From Kribbella aluminosa (GTDB lineage: Bacteria > Actinomycetota > Actinomycetes > Propionibacteriales > Kribbellaceae): a stretch of DNA of 64,000 bases. The notes under the pieces are model-generated. The model searched no databases. It was not told where the DNA came from and saw only the letters and a program-made list of their open reading frames with translations. Each line of letters starts with the position of its first letter. Position 1 is the first letter of the stretch. This document shows, one piece after another, positions 8,606-16,782 of this stretch. The DNA lies in assembly GCF_017876295.1 (NCBI RefSeq), contig NZ_JAGINT010000002.1, positions 1,674,001 to 1,738,000 of the forward strand, given 5' to 3'. Both the position numbers and the translations under genes were made by a program.

Positions 8606-8650
8606 GCGATGCCGGGGCCAGCTGACGATCTGCTCCTTCGGTGGACCGCG

Positions 8651-8679
8651 GACTCCCGGAATTCGTGTTCCGGGTTCTG
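8651..8679 (+). promoter_or_regulatory. Copy 2 of the 29-bp repeated upstream motif
   Basis: Begins GACTCCCGGA and ends CGGGTTCTG. It contains an internal inverted repeat GGAA-6nt-TTCC. It lies in the gap between the ArdC-like gene and the small gene at 8749, 69 bp before that start. Confidence 0.6.
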
Positions 8680-8748
8680 GCCGCGGTCCGACGCAAAGAC
8701 GCTTACTCGAAGACGTTGCCGTCAGCAACGCGGGCACGAGGAGGCGGG

Positions 8749-9051
8749 ATGCAGCCAGAGTCCGGACCAACGCCGCCGGAAGGGACTGCCGGAGAGGACG
8801 GACAGGACCAAGTCGGACCTCTGAGGTGGTCGATCCGGAGGGCTATTGACCTGCTGGATGAGGGAATCGACCGGATGGGCCAGCAACTCGCTCGATCTGC
8901 CGGCCTGTGGGATGACTCGCCGGCTGAGATGAAGCTGCCCTCGGATTTGCCCGAGAAGCCCCTGCGCGGACGGCGTGATCCAGTCGATGGCCATAGTCCG
9001 CCGATGGAGTACGAGGCGAACAACCTGCCCGGCGGCCCCGAAATGCCTTGA
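8749..9051 (+). CDS. Small hypothetical protein of the element
   Basis: 100 aa from the ATG at 8749, directly behind a strong GAGGAGG ribosome site, which decides the start over an earlier in-frame one. The middle (LRWSIRRAIDLLDEGIDRMG) is an amphipathic helix; the ends are Pro/Glu/Gly-rich and probably disordered. No family recognised. It sits between the ArdC-like gene and the primase and has its own upstream 29-bp motif. Confidence 0.65.
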   Translation: MQPESGPTPPEGTAGEDGQDQVGPLRWSIRRAIDLLDEGIDRMGQQLARSAGLWDDSPAEMKLPSDLPEKPLRGRRDPVDGHSPPMEYEANNLPGGPEMP

Positions 9052-9073
9052 TTGCGTGTGGCGGTGATGGGCG

Positions 9074-10150
9074 ATGAGCTGTGATGATCACCGGTTGGTC
9101 GCGGCACATGTCGCGGCAGGCCAGTTCTTCCGTGAGCAGTTGCTGCAGTCTCGAGCCGGTTGGGCCACTGCGCACCTAACTCAGCGTGGGCTTGAGCATC
9201 TGGTGAGGACGACATCGCACTGGAATGTCGGCTACGCACCTGACGGCTGGTCGCGCTTGGTCGACCACCTCAGATCCCGCGGTTTCGACGACGAGACCTT
9301 GCTGGCCTCTGGGCTGGCAAAAGCGACCAAGAACGGATATCTGATTGATCGGTTCCGTGATCGGATCATGTTCCCTGCTTGGGATTCAGGGCAGATGCTT
9401 GTCGGATTCGTCGGACGCTCACGTGGCGGCCGGCCGAAGTACCTGAACTCGCCGACGACGCGCATCTATCGGAAGTCAGACACGCTCGTCGGCCTCGCCG
9501 AGCAGCGTGATCTCTTGGAGGGCAGCGCAACTCCCGTCGTCGTTGAAGGGCCAATGGACGCCGCGGCCGTTGATCAATTGAGTCGGCTCACGTCTCACGG
9601 GTGGGCAGGACTCGCAGTATGCGGGACGGCGCTGTCGTATGGCCAAGCCACGATGGTCCGCCAGTACTCGGATGGTGACACCGTGATCGTCGCGGTGGAT
9701 TCGGATAGTGCCGGCCGCACTGCTGCGCTGAGGTGGCTCGATCATCTGTCGACGTTCTTCAAGCGTGTGCAGGTGGCTGAGTTGCCGTCAGGGCACGATC
9801 CGTCCTCGCTGCTTGCGACACCGGATCGGTTGTTCGAGGCGCTGAGCTCGGCTAGGCCGCTTGCTGAGTTGGCGATTGAGGTCGAGATGGCTCGGTGGTC
9901 GCGGATCCTCGATCACATCAGCGGACGAGTGAATGCGCTGCGCCGGGTTGCTCCATTGGTTGCGAGGTTGCCGCAGGACCGAGTGGCTGCGCAGGTGGTG
10001 GAGCTCGCAGAACTGCTGCAGCTCGATCGGGAGATCGTCTCCCGAGAGGTGGTCGAGACCCTTGATCGGCCAGTTCGTCGACGCGTTCCCGACTCGCCAA
10101 CGGACCCACCTGCTGGCCTCGGGGCACCTGGAAACTCACCGACTCCCTGA
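9074..10150 (+). CDS. DnaG-type primase core (Toprim), no zinc-binding domain
   Basis: 358 aa. The N-terminal RNA-polymerase-like domain is present (WNVGYAPDGWSRLVDHL, then RDRIMFPAWD, GRPKYLNSPTT), followed by a Toprim domain: VVVEGPMDAAA with catalytic Glu158, CGTALSYGQ, and AVDSDSAGRTAALR with Asp209 and Asp211. This matches DnaG-family primases, which make RNA primers on single-stranded DNA. The N-terminal CHC2 zinc finger is absent. The usual helicase-interaction tail appears replaced by a helical segment of about 100 residues and a Pro-rich end. On a conjugative element such a primase would prime complementary-strand synthesis after transfer (inference). Confidence 0.88.
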   Translation: MSCDDHRLVAAHVAAGQFFREQLLQSRAGWATAHLTQRGLEHLVRTTSHWNVGYAPDGWSRLVDHLRSRGFDDETLLASGLAKATKNGYLIDRFRDRIMFPAWDSGQMLVGFVGRSRGGRPKYLNSPTTRIYRKSDTLVGLAEQRDLLEGSATPVVVEGPMDAAAVDQLSRLTSHGWAGLAVCGTALSYGQATMVRQYSDGDTVIVAVDSDSAGRTAALRWLDHLSTFFKRVQVAELPSGHDPSSLLATPDRLFEALSSARPLAELAIEVEMARWSRILDHISGRVNALRRVAPLVARLPQDRVAAQVVELAELLQLDREIVSREVVETLDRPVRRRVPDSPTDPPAGLGAPGNSPTP

Positions 10151-10169
10151 TGTGGAGATCGGGGTTCTT
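10141..10169 (+). promoter_or_regulatory. Copy 3 of the 29-bp repeated upstream motif
   Basis: Begins GACTCCCTGA and ends GGGGTTCTT. It overlaps the last codons of the primase gene and lies 59 bp upstream of the second primase-like start at 10229, so the second gene probably has its own control within the cluster. Confidence 0.55.
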
Positions 10170-10228
10170 TGTCCGGGCGTCGGAGACCACCTTCGTAGCC
10201 AACGAGTTGTTGGTCTACGGAGGTTGTG

Positions 10229-11140
10229 ATGAATGCTGTGTCATCGGATTCCGAGAATGCGCTGATCAGTGGTGAACGTCAACGAATGATGGTGGCGAAC
10301 ATGGCTGCTGCCAGGTTCTACCGTCGAGAGTTGCTCAGGGCAAACGTTGGCTGGCCGGTGGATCAGGTCCGGGATCGCGGCGTCGGCGAGGTACTGCGGG
10401 TGGATTCGCCGTGGCGGATCGGGTATGCGCCCGACGCGTTCACGCTACTCACTAGTCACATGCGTGAGCAGGGTTACGACTTCCGCACGTTGATCAGAGC
10501 CGGTCTGTCCGAATGGACCGAGGAAGGTACGGCGGTTGATGTCTTTCGCAATCAACTGATGATGCTCACCCGGGACGAGCGTCTTGACCCCGTCGGATTC
10601 GTCGGCGTCGGACCCGGAGCCAAGCCGGAGTACACGGCGTCGCCGACAACGTTGATTCATCGCCCGTCGAATGCCCTGGCCGGGATCGAGGAACAGATAG
10701 ACATCCTGACAGACGGAGCCTTTGTTGTAGTCGTCAACGATCCGTTGGATGCGGTCGCGATCGAGAACCTCGGTCGGTTGGCGGGTGAGCGTTGGGCCGG
10801 CATTCCGATGTGCGGCGCGCAGATGTCGTCGGCGCAGGCGAAGACCTTGTACCGCTACACCGTCACGGACACGGTGATCGTCGCCCTGGATGGCGACCAG
10901 GAGTGGCGTCGTACGGCGATCGCCTCGCACCCGGACCTGTCGTACTTCTACAAACGGGTCCGCGCGGTCGAGATCCCTGATGGTCAGAGCGCGTCGAGTC
11001 TGCTGAAGACCGAGAACGGACCTCGACGCCTCTACGACGCGATGGTCTCGACGCGCCCATTGGAGGACTACAAGCCGAGTCGTCAGCAATTGCCGGAGCT
11101 AGACGATCCGAGCCCGTCGCCGACCGGCCCGTCCCTGTGA
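10229..11140 (+). CDS. Primase-like paralog with a degenerate Toprim site
   Basis: 303 aa from the ATG at 10229, five bases after a GGAGG site; the GTG just before it fits less well. It is collinear with the primase at 9074: WRIGYAPDAFTLLTSH, PVGFVGVGPGAKPEYTASPT, GIEEQIDIL, then a Toprim-like fold. The catalytic segment reads VVVVNDPLDAVA, so the Glu of the active primase is Asn170 and the next Gly is Asp. The acidic pair ALDGDQEWRRTA (Asp221, Asp223) remains. It likely binds but does not catalyse, or acts as a partner of the active primase. It looks like a tandem duplication that diverged after losing catalysis. Confidence 0.82.
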   Translation: MNAVSSDSENALISGERQRMMVANMAAARFYRRELLRANVGWPVDQVRDRGVGEVLRVDSPWRIGYAPDAFTLLTSHMREQGYDFRTLIRAGLSEWTEEGTAVDVFRNQLMMLTRDERLDPVGFVGVGPGAKPEYTASPTTLIHRPSNALAGIEEQIDILTDGAFVVVVNDPLDAVAIENLGRLAGERWAGIPMCGAQMSSAQAKTLYRYTVTDTVIVALDGDQEWRRTAIASHPDLSYFYKRVRAVEIPDGQSASSLLKTENGPRRLYDAMVSTRPLEDYKPSRQQLPELDDPSPSPTGPSL

Positions 11141-11150
11141 CGGAATCCAG

Positions 11151-11179
11151 GACTCCGGGAGTTCGTGATCGGGGTTCAG
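11151..11179 (+). promoter_or_regulatory. Copy 4 of the 29-bp repeated upstream motif
   Basis: Begins GACTCCGGGA and ends GGGGTTCAG. Located 10 bp after the stop of the second primase-like gene and 88 bp before the preferred start of the next gene. Confidence 0.6.
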
Positions 11180-11267
11180 ATCAATCCCGTGTCCACCGAG
11201 ATTGGTGCCGACAGCAAGCGTTAGCACTTGGGCCGACGCCCGAGGCTTCGGGAAACGGAGTGAGCCA

Positions 11268-12014
11268 GTGACTGAAGACCTTCAGGCGCTCCTGGCCGAC
11301 GCAGTGGACTCAGGATGGGCGGAGGAGCCTTCGAAGCAGCTCGCCGCTGCCATCGAGGTCCGTATCGTTGCGGAGTTGCCCAGCCGGCTCCGGGCCGCCC
11401 TGGGCAACGACGAGGCAGCGCAGATGGCCCGAGTCGTGGCATGGGAACGGTGCCGGCGGTTGGCCGAGAGGCTCCCAGCCAGTCAGGTGACCTGGGGATA
11501 TCTGGCGAACATGGTGCGGTGGCGGCTGGCCGACGTTGTACGCCAGGAAGCGAGACGACGACAAAGGCATCCGTTGCTGGACTACGTACCCGATTCCGAA
11601 GAACCAAGCCTGCTGGCGGACTTAGGGCCGATGCTGGACCGCGTTGGAATGCGCTTGGAGAACGCTGGGCTGCCGGTCGGCGAAGTACGGCGGCGGTTGG
11701 TCGTTGCGGCCGATGGGCCTGGTTTCTCCAAGCACGCGATCGCAGGACGGCTGCGGGCCGTCGGCGTACCCAAGGATCAGGCCGAAGGGTTGGCTTGGCT
11801 GCTGCACAACGGCTCGATCCGCACGTCGGCGCTCTCGCGTCTCGCAGGTGGGCAGTCACCGGATTCGGTGTTCGCAGACCCCGCCGTACGGCAATGGATC
11901 GACCAAGCGGTCGGGAGGTTACCTCGGACGTCCTACCGGTCCAGAAGGTTCGGTCGGCCGCCGGGTGCGTCGTGGCATGACGGTCTCGGACTGGGACTCG
12001 TTCTCGCCGCATGA
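11268..12014 (+). CDS. Putative sigma-70-like or DNA-binding protein of the element
   Basis: 248 aa if translation starts at the GTG at 11268 (VTEDLQALLADAV), behind a GGAG site; an upstream GTG at 11202 is possible. Residues about 50-115 (AARVVAWERCRR-like helix, TWGYLANMVRWRLADVVRQ, EARRRQRHPLLDYV) look like region 2 of a sigma-70/ECF factor. The C-terminal half has helical segments (GFSKHAIAGRLRAVGVPKDQ) that could be a helix-turn-helix. No sure family match. It stands just before the transfer operon and could regulate it, which is inference from position. Confidence 0.65.
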   Translation: MTEDLQALLADAVDSGWAEEPSKQLAAAIEVRIVAELPSRLRAALGNDEAAQMARVVAWERCRRLAERLPASQVTWGYLANMVRWRLADVVRQEARRRQRHPLLDYVPDSEEPSLLADLGPMLDRVGMRLENAGLPVGEVRRRLVVAADGPGFSKHAIAGRLRAVGVPKDQAEGLAWLLHNGSIRTSALSRLAGGQSPDSVFADPAVRQWIDQAVGRLPRTSYRSRRFGRPPGASWHDGLGLGLVLAA

Positions 12015-12059
12015 TCCGAAGTTACTCGGGGGTCATGAGGGCCCAAACGTTGAGCTTCC

Positions 12060-12230
12060 ATGAACAACCTCGAGAGGCGTCCACGCCGCCGGAGCTGGCT
12101 GGTTCGGTACTACTTCGCTCAGTTCCGCTTCTACCTGCGCTTGCAGGCCGCGGTCCGCATCATTCCGGCGCCCATCGCGCGCGCACTCATCGGCCGGCTC
12201 CAGCCGGCAAAGTCACGAAGGGAACTCTGA
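12060..12230 (+). CDS. Small basic membrane-associated protein at the head of the transfer operon
   Basis: 56-aa frame beginning MNNLERRPRRRSWLVRYYF and ending in a Lys/Arg-rich tail. The middle (FYLRLQAAVRIIPAPIARAL) is amphipathic or hydrophobic, flanked by Arg clusters. The stop at 12228-12230 is one base before the next ATG, so it is tightly packed with the transfer genes. No family recognised. Coding status is supported by the tight spacing and biased composition rather than by homology. Confidence 0.55.
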   Translation: MNNLERRPRRRSWLVRYYFAQFRFYLRLQAAVRIIPAPIARALIGRLQPAKSRREL

Positions 12231-12231
12231 C

Positions 12232-12852
12232 ATGCGTCGAGTCATGAGCTCGAAGCTCGCCGTCCCGCTCGTCATCCTCGTCCTGCTCGTCATCGTGGTC
12301 CTGGCCCTGGTGATCGGTTGGCGAGGCACCCCTGAGGTGGCTGGTGGCGAGTCCGGACGGTCCAGCACTGGCGAGGTGACGGGTACATCGACCCCCGGCC
12401 CGGCGCCGTTGTCGGCTTGGGTACGGCCGGCCACGACGGACCCGGTGCGGTATGCGGCCGCGTTCGGTACGACGATCTGGACCTACGACACGGCAGCGCA
12501 CAGCTACGCCCAGTGGCAGAACGTCGTCTCGTCCTTCGCTGACTCGTTGGATGCGCCGGACTCCGCCGTCGTCGCTCGAAGCATGCTGCCGTATGCGAGC
12601 CAATGGGAGGCTTTGAAGGCCCATGGCGCACGGGCCGCGGTCCGAAACGTGACGGCCGCAGCGACACCTGAGCTGCAGGCCTTGGCGCGGGATCCCAGAG
12701 CGCCAAAGGGCTGGCACGCCGTTCTCGTCCGCGGAACGCAGGACAACGTGCTGGACGGAGCGAAGACAACGACTGATCGGCATGTGACTGTCGGGGTGAT
12801 TTGCCGACCGCAGTGCACGTTCTGGTCGGCCACCAACGAACTGCCGCAGTGA
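12232..12852 (+). CDS. Membrane-anchored VirB8/TcpC-like conjugation protein (inferred)
   Basis: 206 aa. One strong transmembrane helix at about residues 9-29 (LAVPLVILVLLVIVVLALVI) precedes a Ser/Thr/Gly/Pro-rich linker and an extracytoplasmic domain (about residues 60-206) with a Cys pair near the end (ICRPQCTFW). A single N-terminal anchor plus a globular external domain at the start of a T4SS operon is the layout of VirB8/TcpC-type scaffold proteins. I see no decisive sequence motif, so the assignment rests on topology and position. It overlaps the next gene by 4 bp (GTGA). Confidence 0.7.
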   Translation: MRRVMSSKLAVPLVILVLLVIVVLALVIGWRGTPEVAGGESGRSSTGEVTGTSTPGPAPLSAWVRPATTDPVRYAAAFGTTIWTYDTAAHSYAQWQNVVSSFADSLDAPDSAVVARSMLPYASQWEALKAHGARAAVRNVTAAATPELQALARDPRAPKGWHAVLVRGTQDNVLDGAKTTTDRHVTVGVICRPQCTFWSATNELPQ

Positions 12853-13790
12853 TCATCAAGCTCGTCGCCGTCGGGTCGCTTCTCGCGACAGCGACCGGTC
12901 TGGTGGCTCCGCTCGTCATCGTGGCCAAAGGGTCGGATGCCTGCGAGGCACGCCAGACCGTCGGCACCGTCAGCCTCGATGCCGAGCAGGCGTCCAACCT
13001 GGCGTTGGTCGTCGGCGTCGGCGAGCGCTATGGGGCGGGCGAGAAGGGCGAGGTCATCGCGGTCATGGCGGCCATGACCGAGTCGTCGCTACGGAACACA
13101 GACCACGGGGATAGGGCCGGTCCGGACTCGCGTGGTCTGTTCCAGCAGCGGGATGGCTGGGGACTGGTTGATGTACGCATGGACCCGGCGGGCGCTGCGG
13201 GACTGTTCTATGCCGCCCTCGCGAATGTTCCTGGCTGGACGTCGTTGGAGCCGTGGATGGCCGCGCAGGCGGTGCAGCGCTCAGCGTTCGCAGACGGTGC
13301 CAACTACCGCAGCAACTACGACGCGGCCGTACGGCTGGTTGGTGCGACACCGGAGGTCGGCGCCTGCGGCAGCTGGGGAGCTGGCGACACACGACAGCTT
13401 CCCGGTGCCGACCTCGCCGTTCGGCGAGCACTCGACCTTGTCGGTAGCCGCGGCTACTACCAGTTATGCGCTCGCTTGGCGTCGAACATCTGGAGCCGTC
13501 CGCACTCCGGCTACTACTCGGCGACCGAGCAGTGGGCGCAGATGGTCAGGAGTGGCAACGCCCACCCTGATGACCGCCGGCCGCCGATCGGCGCGCTGAT
13601 GTTCTGGTCGACCCAAGGACCGTACGGGCACGTCGCGGTGTACGTCGGAAACGGCCAAATCGTTTCGAACGACATCGGTGACCGCGTGCCAGGCCAGGGC
13701 GGTGTGTACCTCGTCGGCGTCGAGTCGATCGAAAGGCAATGGGGCGCTACCTACCTGGGCTGGGCGCCACCGATCTATCCCATCTCCTAA
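12849..13790 (+). CDS. Bifunctional peptidoglycan hydrolase: SLT-like plus NlpC/P60-like
   Basis: 313 aa from a GTG at 12849 overlapping the previous stop (GTGA). The N-terminal hydrophobic segment (about residues 4-26) is a signal anchor. Residues about 55-165 look like a lysozyme/SLT fold: AVMAAMTESSLRN with Glu78 and GLFQQRDGWG (96-104). Residues about 190-313 look like an NlpC/P60 or CHAP-type cysteine peptidase: Cys207 (YYQLCARLASNIW) and His261 (YGHVAVYVGNG). Such two-domain enzymes open the cell wall locally so that the conjugation channel can be built (VirB1 role). Confidence 0.87.
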   Translation: MIIKLVAVGSLLATATGLVAPLVIVAKGSDACEARQTVGTVSLDAEQASNLALVVGVGERYGAGEKGEVIAVMAAMTESSLRNTDHGDRAGPDSRGLFQQRDGWGLVDVRMDPAGAAGLFYAALANVPGWTSLEPWMAAQAVQRSAFADGANYRSNYDAAVRLVGATPEVGACGSWGAGDTRQLPGADLAVRRALDLVGSRGYYQLCARLASNIWSRPHSGYYSATEQWAQMVRSGNAHPDDRRPPIGALMFWSTQGPYGHVAVYVGNGQIVSNDIGDRVPGQGGVYLVGVESIERQWGATYLGWAPPIYPIS

Positions 13791-13827
13791 CAATCCAGTG
13801 GTGCTGTCCGGCGCCAGGAGGCAACCC

Positions 13828-14118
13828 ATGCTCAGCTTCTTCCAACTCCAAGACCCCGGCGTGAGTCCCAACGCGAACGGCCTCCCCGGTCTCCCAGCAC
13901 TCCGGCAGATTGTCGGTGCGCTGCAGACCTTCAGCCTTGTCGTTTGCGTGGCAGCCTTCGTGATCTCCGCCGTCGCGTGGGCGATGGGCAGCCTCGGTAG
14001 CAACTCGCACTACGCGGGGCGAGGCAAGATCGGCTGCCTCGTGGCAGCAGGCGCGGCGGTTCTGATCGCCTCGGCGAACCCGATCATCCGCTTCTTCAGC
14101 GGTATCCAGATCGGTTAG
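13828..14118 (+). CDS. Small two-helix membrane protein of the transfer system (DUF6112-like)
   Basis: 96 aa from the ATG at 13828 behind CAGGAGG, which selects this start. After a Pro/Gly-rich leader there are two transmembrane helices, about residues 30-52 (LQTFSLVVCVAAFVISAVAW) and 68-86 (GCLVAAGAAVLIASANPII). Size, topology and location between the hydrolase and the VirB6-like gene match the small DUF6112-type proteins of actinobacterial T4SS elements, whose role may be pilin- or VirB2-like. Family name from memory. Confidence 0.72.
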   Translation: MLSFFQLQDPGVSPNANGLPGLPALRQIVGALQTFSLVVCVAAFVISAVAWAMGSLGSNSHYAGRGKIGCLVAAGAAVLIASANPIIRFFSGIQIG

Positions 14119-14128
14119 GGGCGGCGCA

Positions 14129-15352
14129 ATGGCGTGGAGCGATTGTCTTCTCAGCCCGATCGGTTGTGCCGTCGGTGATCTGGGCAACAAGGCAGCCAAC
14201 TCGGTATGGGACTCGTTCGTCAGATGGGCAGCGACCGGGATGTCTGATTTGTCGGTGAACGTATTTCAGACGTTCACCACGAGTACGTCGCCTCGGTTCG
14301 ACCAGGCGTGGTGGCGCGAGAACCTGGACCTGATGATCGGGCTGTCACTCCCGATCCTGGTGGGCGTCTTCGTCTTGCAATGCGTCTCCGCGGTGATTCG
14401 CCGCGAGCCTGGGCGACTCGGGCACGCGGTCGTCGGAGCCTTGCTAGGGACGGCCGGCGTCCCAGTGGCGGTCGCTGTTGTTGCGGCCTGCGGGCGAGCG
14501 GTCGACCAGATCTCGACAGGAATCCTCGCCCAGCATGTCGCCACCGACGGCATCAAGAGGATGACCGACATCACGGTCTTCCTGACCGCGCCGACGATGG
14601 GCGGCATCCTTCTCCTGGCCCTCCAGCTCGGACTGCTGGCGATCTTCTCGCTGTACTTCGTCATGCTGGTCCGCGACGTCGCACTGATTGCGTTCGTCGT
14701 GTTCGCACCGGTGGCGATGGTCAGCTGGACCTGGTCCGCTACCCGGCACTGGCTACGGCGCTGGATCGAGATCGTCGGCGCGCTGTTGTTCTCGAAGATC
14801 GCGATGGCGCTCATCTTCACCCTTGGCTTCGCGGCTGTAGGGGCGCCTGGAAAGGAGGATGCCCCGAACATCGGCACCTTCATGGCCGGCGTCCTGCTGG
14901 TCGCCATGGCGGCCTTCGCGCCGCTGGCCACCTACTCGTTCATTCACTGGGCGGGCGATCAGGGCCAGGTAGCGACGCGCATGCTGCAGCAGGGAACTGC
15001 CGGAGTCGGAGCGGGCAAGGATCAACTCGAACGCCTCCAGCAATGGACTGCAGGAGATTTCAGCGGGTCGGACAAGGACGAGGAGTCACCGGTCGCGAGC
15101 AGCGATCAAGATCCCGATGGGGACTCGACCAATGATGCGACGGAGCACTCCGATCAGGTCACGGATCCGGTCAGTTCGGCAGATTCGTCGGCCGACGTGG
15201 ACTCGACGACTCCACCTGCGCCGTCGGCGCCGACGGCAGATTCGGACTCGGGGAGCACCGTGATCGCAGTTGCTACCAGCGAGGTCTCTATCGATGGCGA
15301 ATCGAGCGGACCGGGCGAAGGCTCTACCTCGACACCGGAGAAGGGGGACTGA
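14129..15352 (+). CDS. VirB6/TrbL-like polytopic channel protein
   Basis: 407 aa. It has at least six hydrophobic helices between residues about 65 and 285 (LDLMIGLSLPILVGVFVLQ, VVGALLGTAGVPVAVAVVA, GGILLLALQLGLLAIFSLYF, ALIAFVVFAPVAMVSWTW and others), followed by a long Ser/Asp/Glu/Pro-rich tail of about 110 residues. The motif-like RDVALIAFVVFAPVAMVSW followed by a Trp-rich helix is typical of actinobacterial TrbL/VirB6-like proteins that form the inner-membrane T4SS channel. It starts 10 bp after the previous gene and ends 2 bp before the next, consistent with one operon. Confidence 0.85.
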   Translation: MAWSDCLLSPIGCAVGDLGNKAANSVWDSFVRWAATGMSDLSVNVFQTFTTSTSPRFDQAWWRENLDLMIGLSLPILVGVFVLQCVSAVIRREPGRLGHAVVGALLGTAGVPVAVAVVAACGRAVDQISTGILAQHVATDGIKRMTDITVFLTAPTMGGILLLALQLGLLAIFSLYFVMLVRDVALIAFVVFAPVAMVSWTWSATRHWLRRWIEIVGALLFSKIAMALIFTLGFAAVGAPGKEDAPNIGTFMAGVLLVAMAAFAPLATYSFIHWAGDQGQVATRMLQQGTAGVGAGKDQLERLQQWTAGDFSGSDKDEESPVASSDQDPDGDSTNDATEHSDQVTDPVSSADSSADVDSTTPPAPSAPTADSDSGSTVIAVATSEVSIDGESSGPGEGSTSTPEKGD

Positions 15353-15354
15353 GG

Positions 15355-16782
15355 ATGTCCAACGCACTGTCCGCACGGTTCCCACGACCACAGCGGAACT
15401 CGCTGCTGCTGGGGCTGCGACCGATTCAGGTAGCGCTGGTGATCGTCGGTATTGTCTCGTCGTTGACCGCGCTGCTGGCAGGTTGGCCGGCGGTGCTGCG
15501 TACGGCTGGGATGACCACGACCGTCGCTTGCGCAGTCACCGCGTTCGGACGGTTCGAGGGTCTGCCGGCGTACCGATGGATCGTCCTGCGCGCAGCCCAT
15601 ATGGTTCGTGGATTGCGCAAGAACCAGTCGTACCGGGCCAACCTGCTGACACCACGGCGGACCGGATCCCTGCAACTGCCGGGCGAATCCAGCCCGCTGC
15701 GGATCCTGGACACCCGATCGTCCATTGGTGCGGTACATGATCCGCATCGCAGACGTCTGATCGCGGTTGCGAAGATCGAGGGACCGGCGCATCTGCTCCA
15801 GAACTCCGACGAACAGGACCGGCGCGTTGCGGCGTACGGTCGGATGATCGCTGGCCTGTGCCAGAGCAACCGGATCGCCCGCGCGCAGATACTCGAGCGA
15901 ACGATCCCGGACCCGGGCGACGGTCTCGGTGATTGGGCGCGTAAGCGCGGTCTGGATGCATCCAGCGGTGCCGGGGGGATCTACCGGGACCTGCTGCAGC
16001 ATGCAGCACCGGCCGCAGCGAGGCACGAGACCCTGTTCAGCTTCGCCTTGAACCTGGACGCGGTGTCGAAGGAGGTTCGCAAATACGGCGGGGGACTAGC
16101 CGGCGCCATGGCAGTTCTGGACTCGGAGTCACGCGCCTTTCAGACCTCGTTCTCCGCTGCAGGGGTTGCAGGCGTCTGGTTGAACGCGGGTGACCTGGCG
16201 GCTAGTCTTCGGGTCGCCTTCGACCCCGCCGCGACGCGGACGGTCATGGGCCAGATCGACCCTGCGGATGCGGCTCCTCTGGCCGTCGACGCTGCCTGGG
16301 ACCATCTGCGCACCGACTCGTCGTTCCATCGGGTGTATGTCGTGACCGAATGGCCCCGGCTCCGGGCGACGCCGTCGTTCCTGAGTCCACTTCTGCTCCG
16401 GCCGGGGATTCGGCGGACGTTCTCCCTCGTGCTGCAACCGGTCCCTATCGGCAAGGCGCTGCGTGACGCCCGTCGTCACCAGGTCGAGCGGGTCACCGAC
16501 CGATCGACGCGCAAGCGTGTCGGGCAGATGGAGACCGAGGAAGACCGTCAGCTCGACGCGGACGTTGCTCAACGGGAGAAGGACCTTGCCGCCGGCCACG
16601 GCGACGTGCGCTGGATCGGACTGATAGCGGTGTCGGCGGACACCGAGGATGCCCTCGACGAGGCATGCACCGAGATCGAGATCGCCGCATCCCAGGCGTT
16701 GCTGGACGTACGGCGCCTGGTCGGGCAGCAGGTTGAAGGGTTCCTCGCCGCGGCGCTGCCCTTCGGGGTGGGACTCGGATGA
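15355..16782 (+). CDS. SCO6880 family T4SS protein
   Basis: 475 aa. Two transmembrane helices lie near residues 25-60 (VALVIVGIVSSLTALLAGW then a second segment), followed by a soluble domain rich in Arg and Asp. The order (LLLGLRPIQVALV, FEGLPAYRWI, GAVHDPHRRRLIAVAKIEG, VLQPVPIGKALRDARR, DVRWIGLIAVSADTEDALDEAC) matches the SCO6880 family, which links a PrgI-like membrane part to a VirB4-N-like domain in actinobacterial T4SS loci. It overlaps the VirB4-like ATPase by 4 bp (ATGA), suggesting that the two proteins together replace a classical VirB3-VirB4 unit. Confidence 0.87.
   Translation: MSNALSARFPRPQRNSLLLGLRPIQVALVIVGIVSSLTALLAGWPAVLRTAGMTTTVACAVTAFGRFEGLPAYRWIVLRAAHMVRGLRKNQSYRANLLTPRRTGSLQLPGESSPLRILDTRSSIGAVHDPHRRRLIAVAKIEGPAHLLQNSDEQDRRVAAYGRMIAGLCQSNRIARAQILERTIPDPGDGLGDWARKRGLDASSGAGGIYRDLLQHAAPAAARHETLFSFALNLDAVSKEVRKYGGGLAGAMAVLDSESRAFQTSFSAAGVAGVWLNAGDLAASLRVAFDPAATRTVMGQIDPADAAPLAVDAAWDHLRTDSSFHRVYVVTEWPRLRATPSFLSPLLLRPGIRRTFSLVLQPVPIGKALRDARRHQVERVTDRSTRKRVGQMETEEDRQLDADVAQREKDLAAGHGDVRWIGLIAVSADTEDALDEACTEIEIAASQALLDVRRLVGQQVEGFLAAALPFGVGLG

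Noticed and set aside
12290..12997. Minus-strand frame across the VirB8-like and hydrolase genes
   Set aside because: Arg/Pro/Ser-rich shadow; the plus-strand genes have membrane segments, catalytic motifs and 4-bp overlaps.
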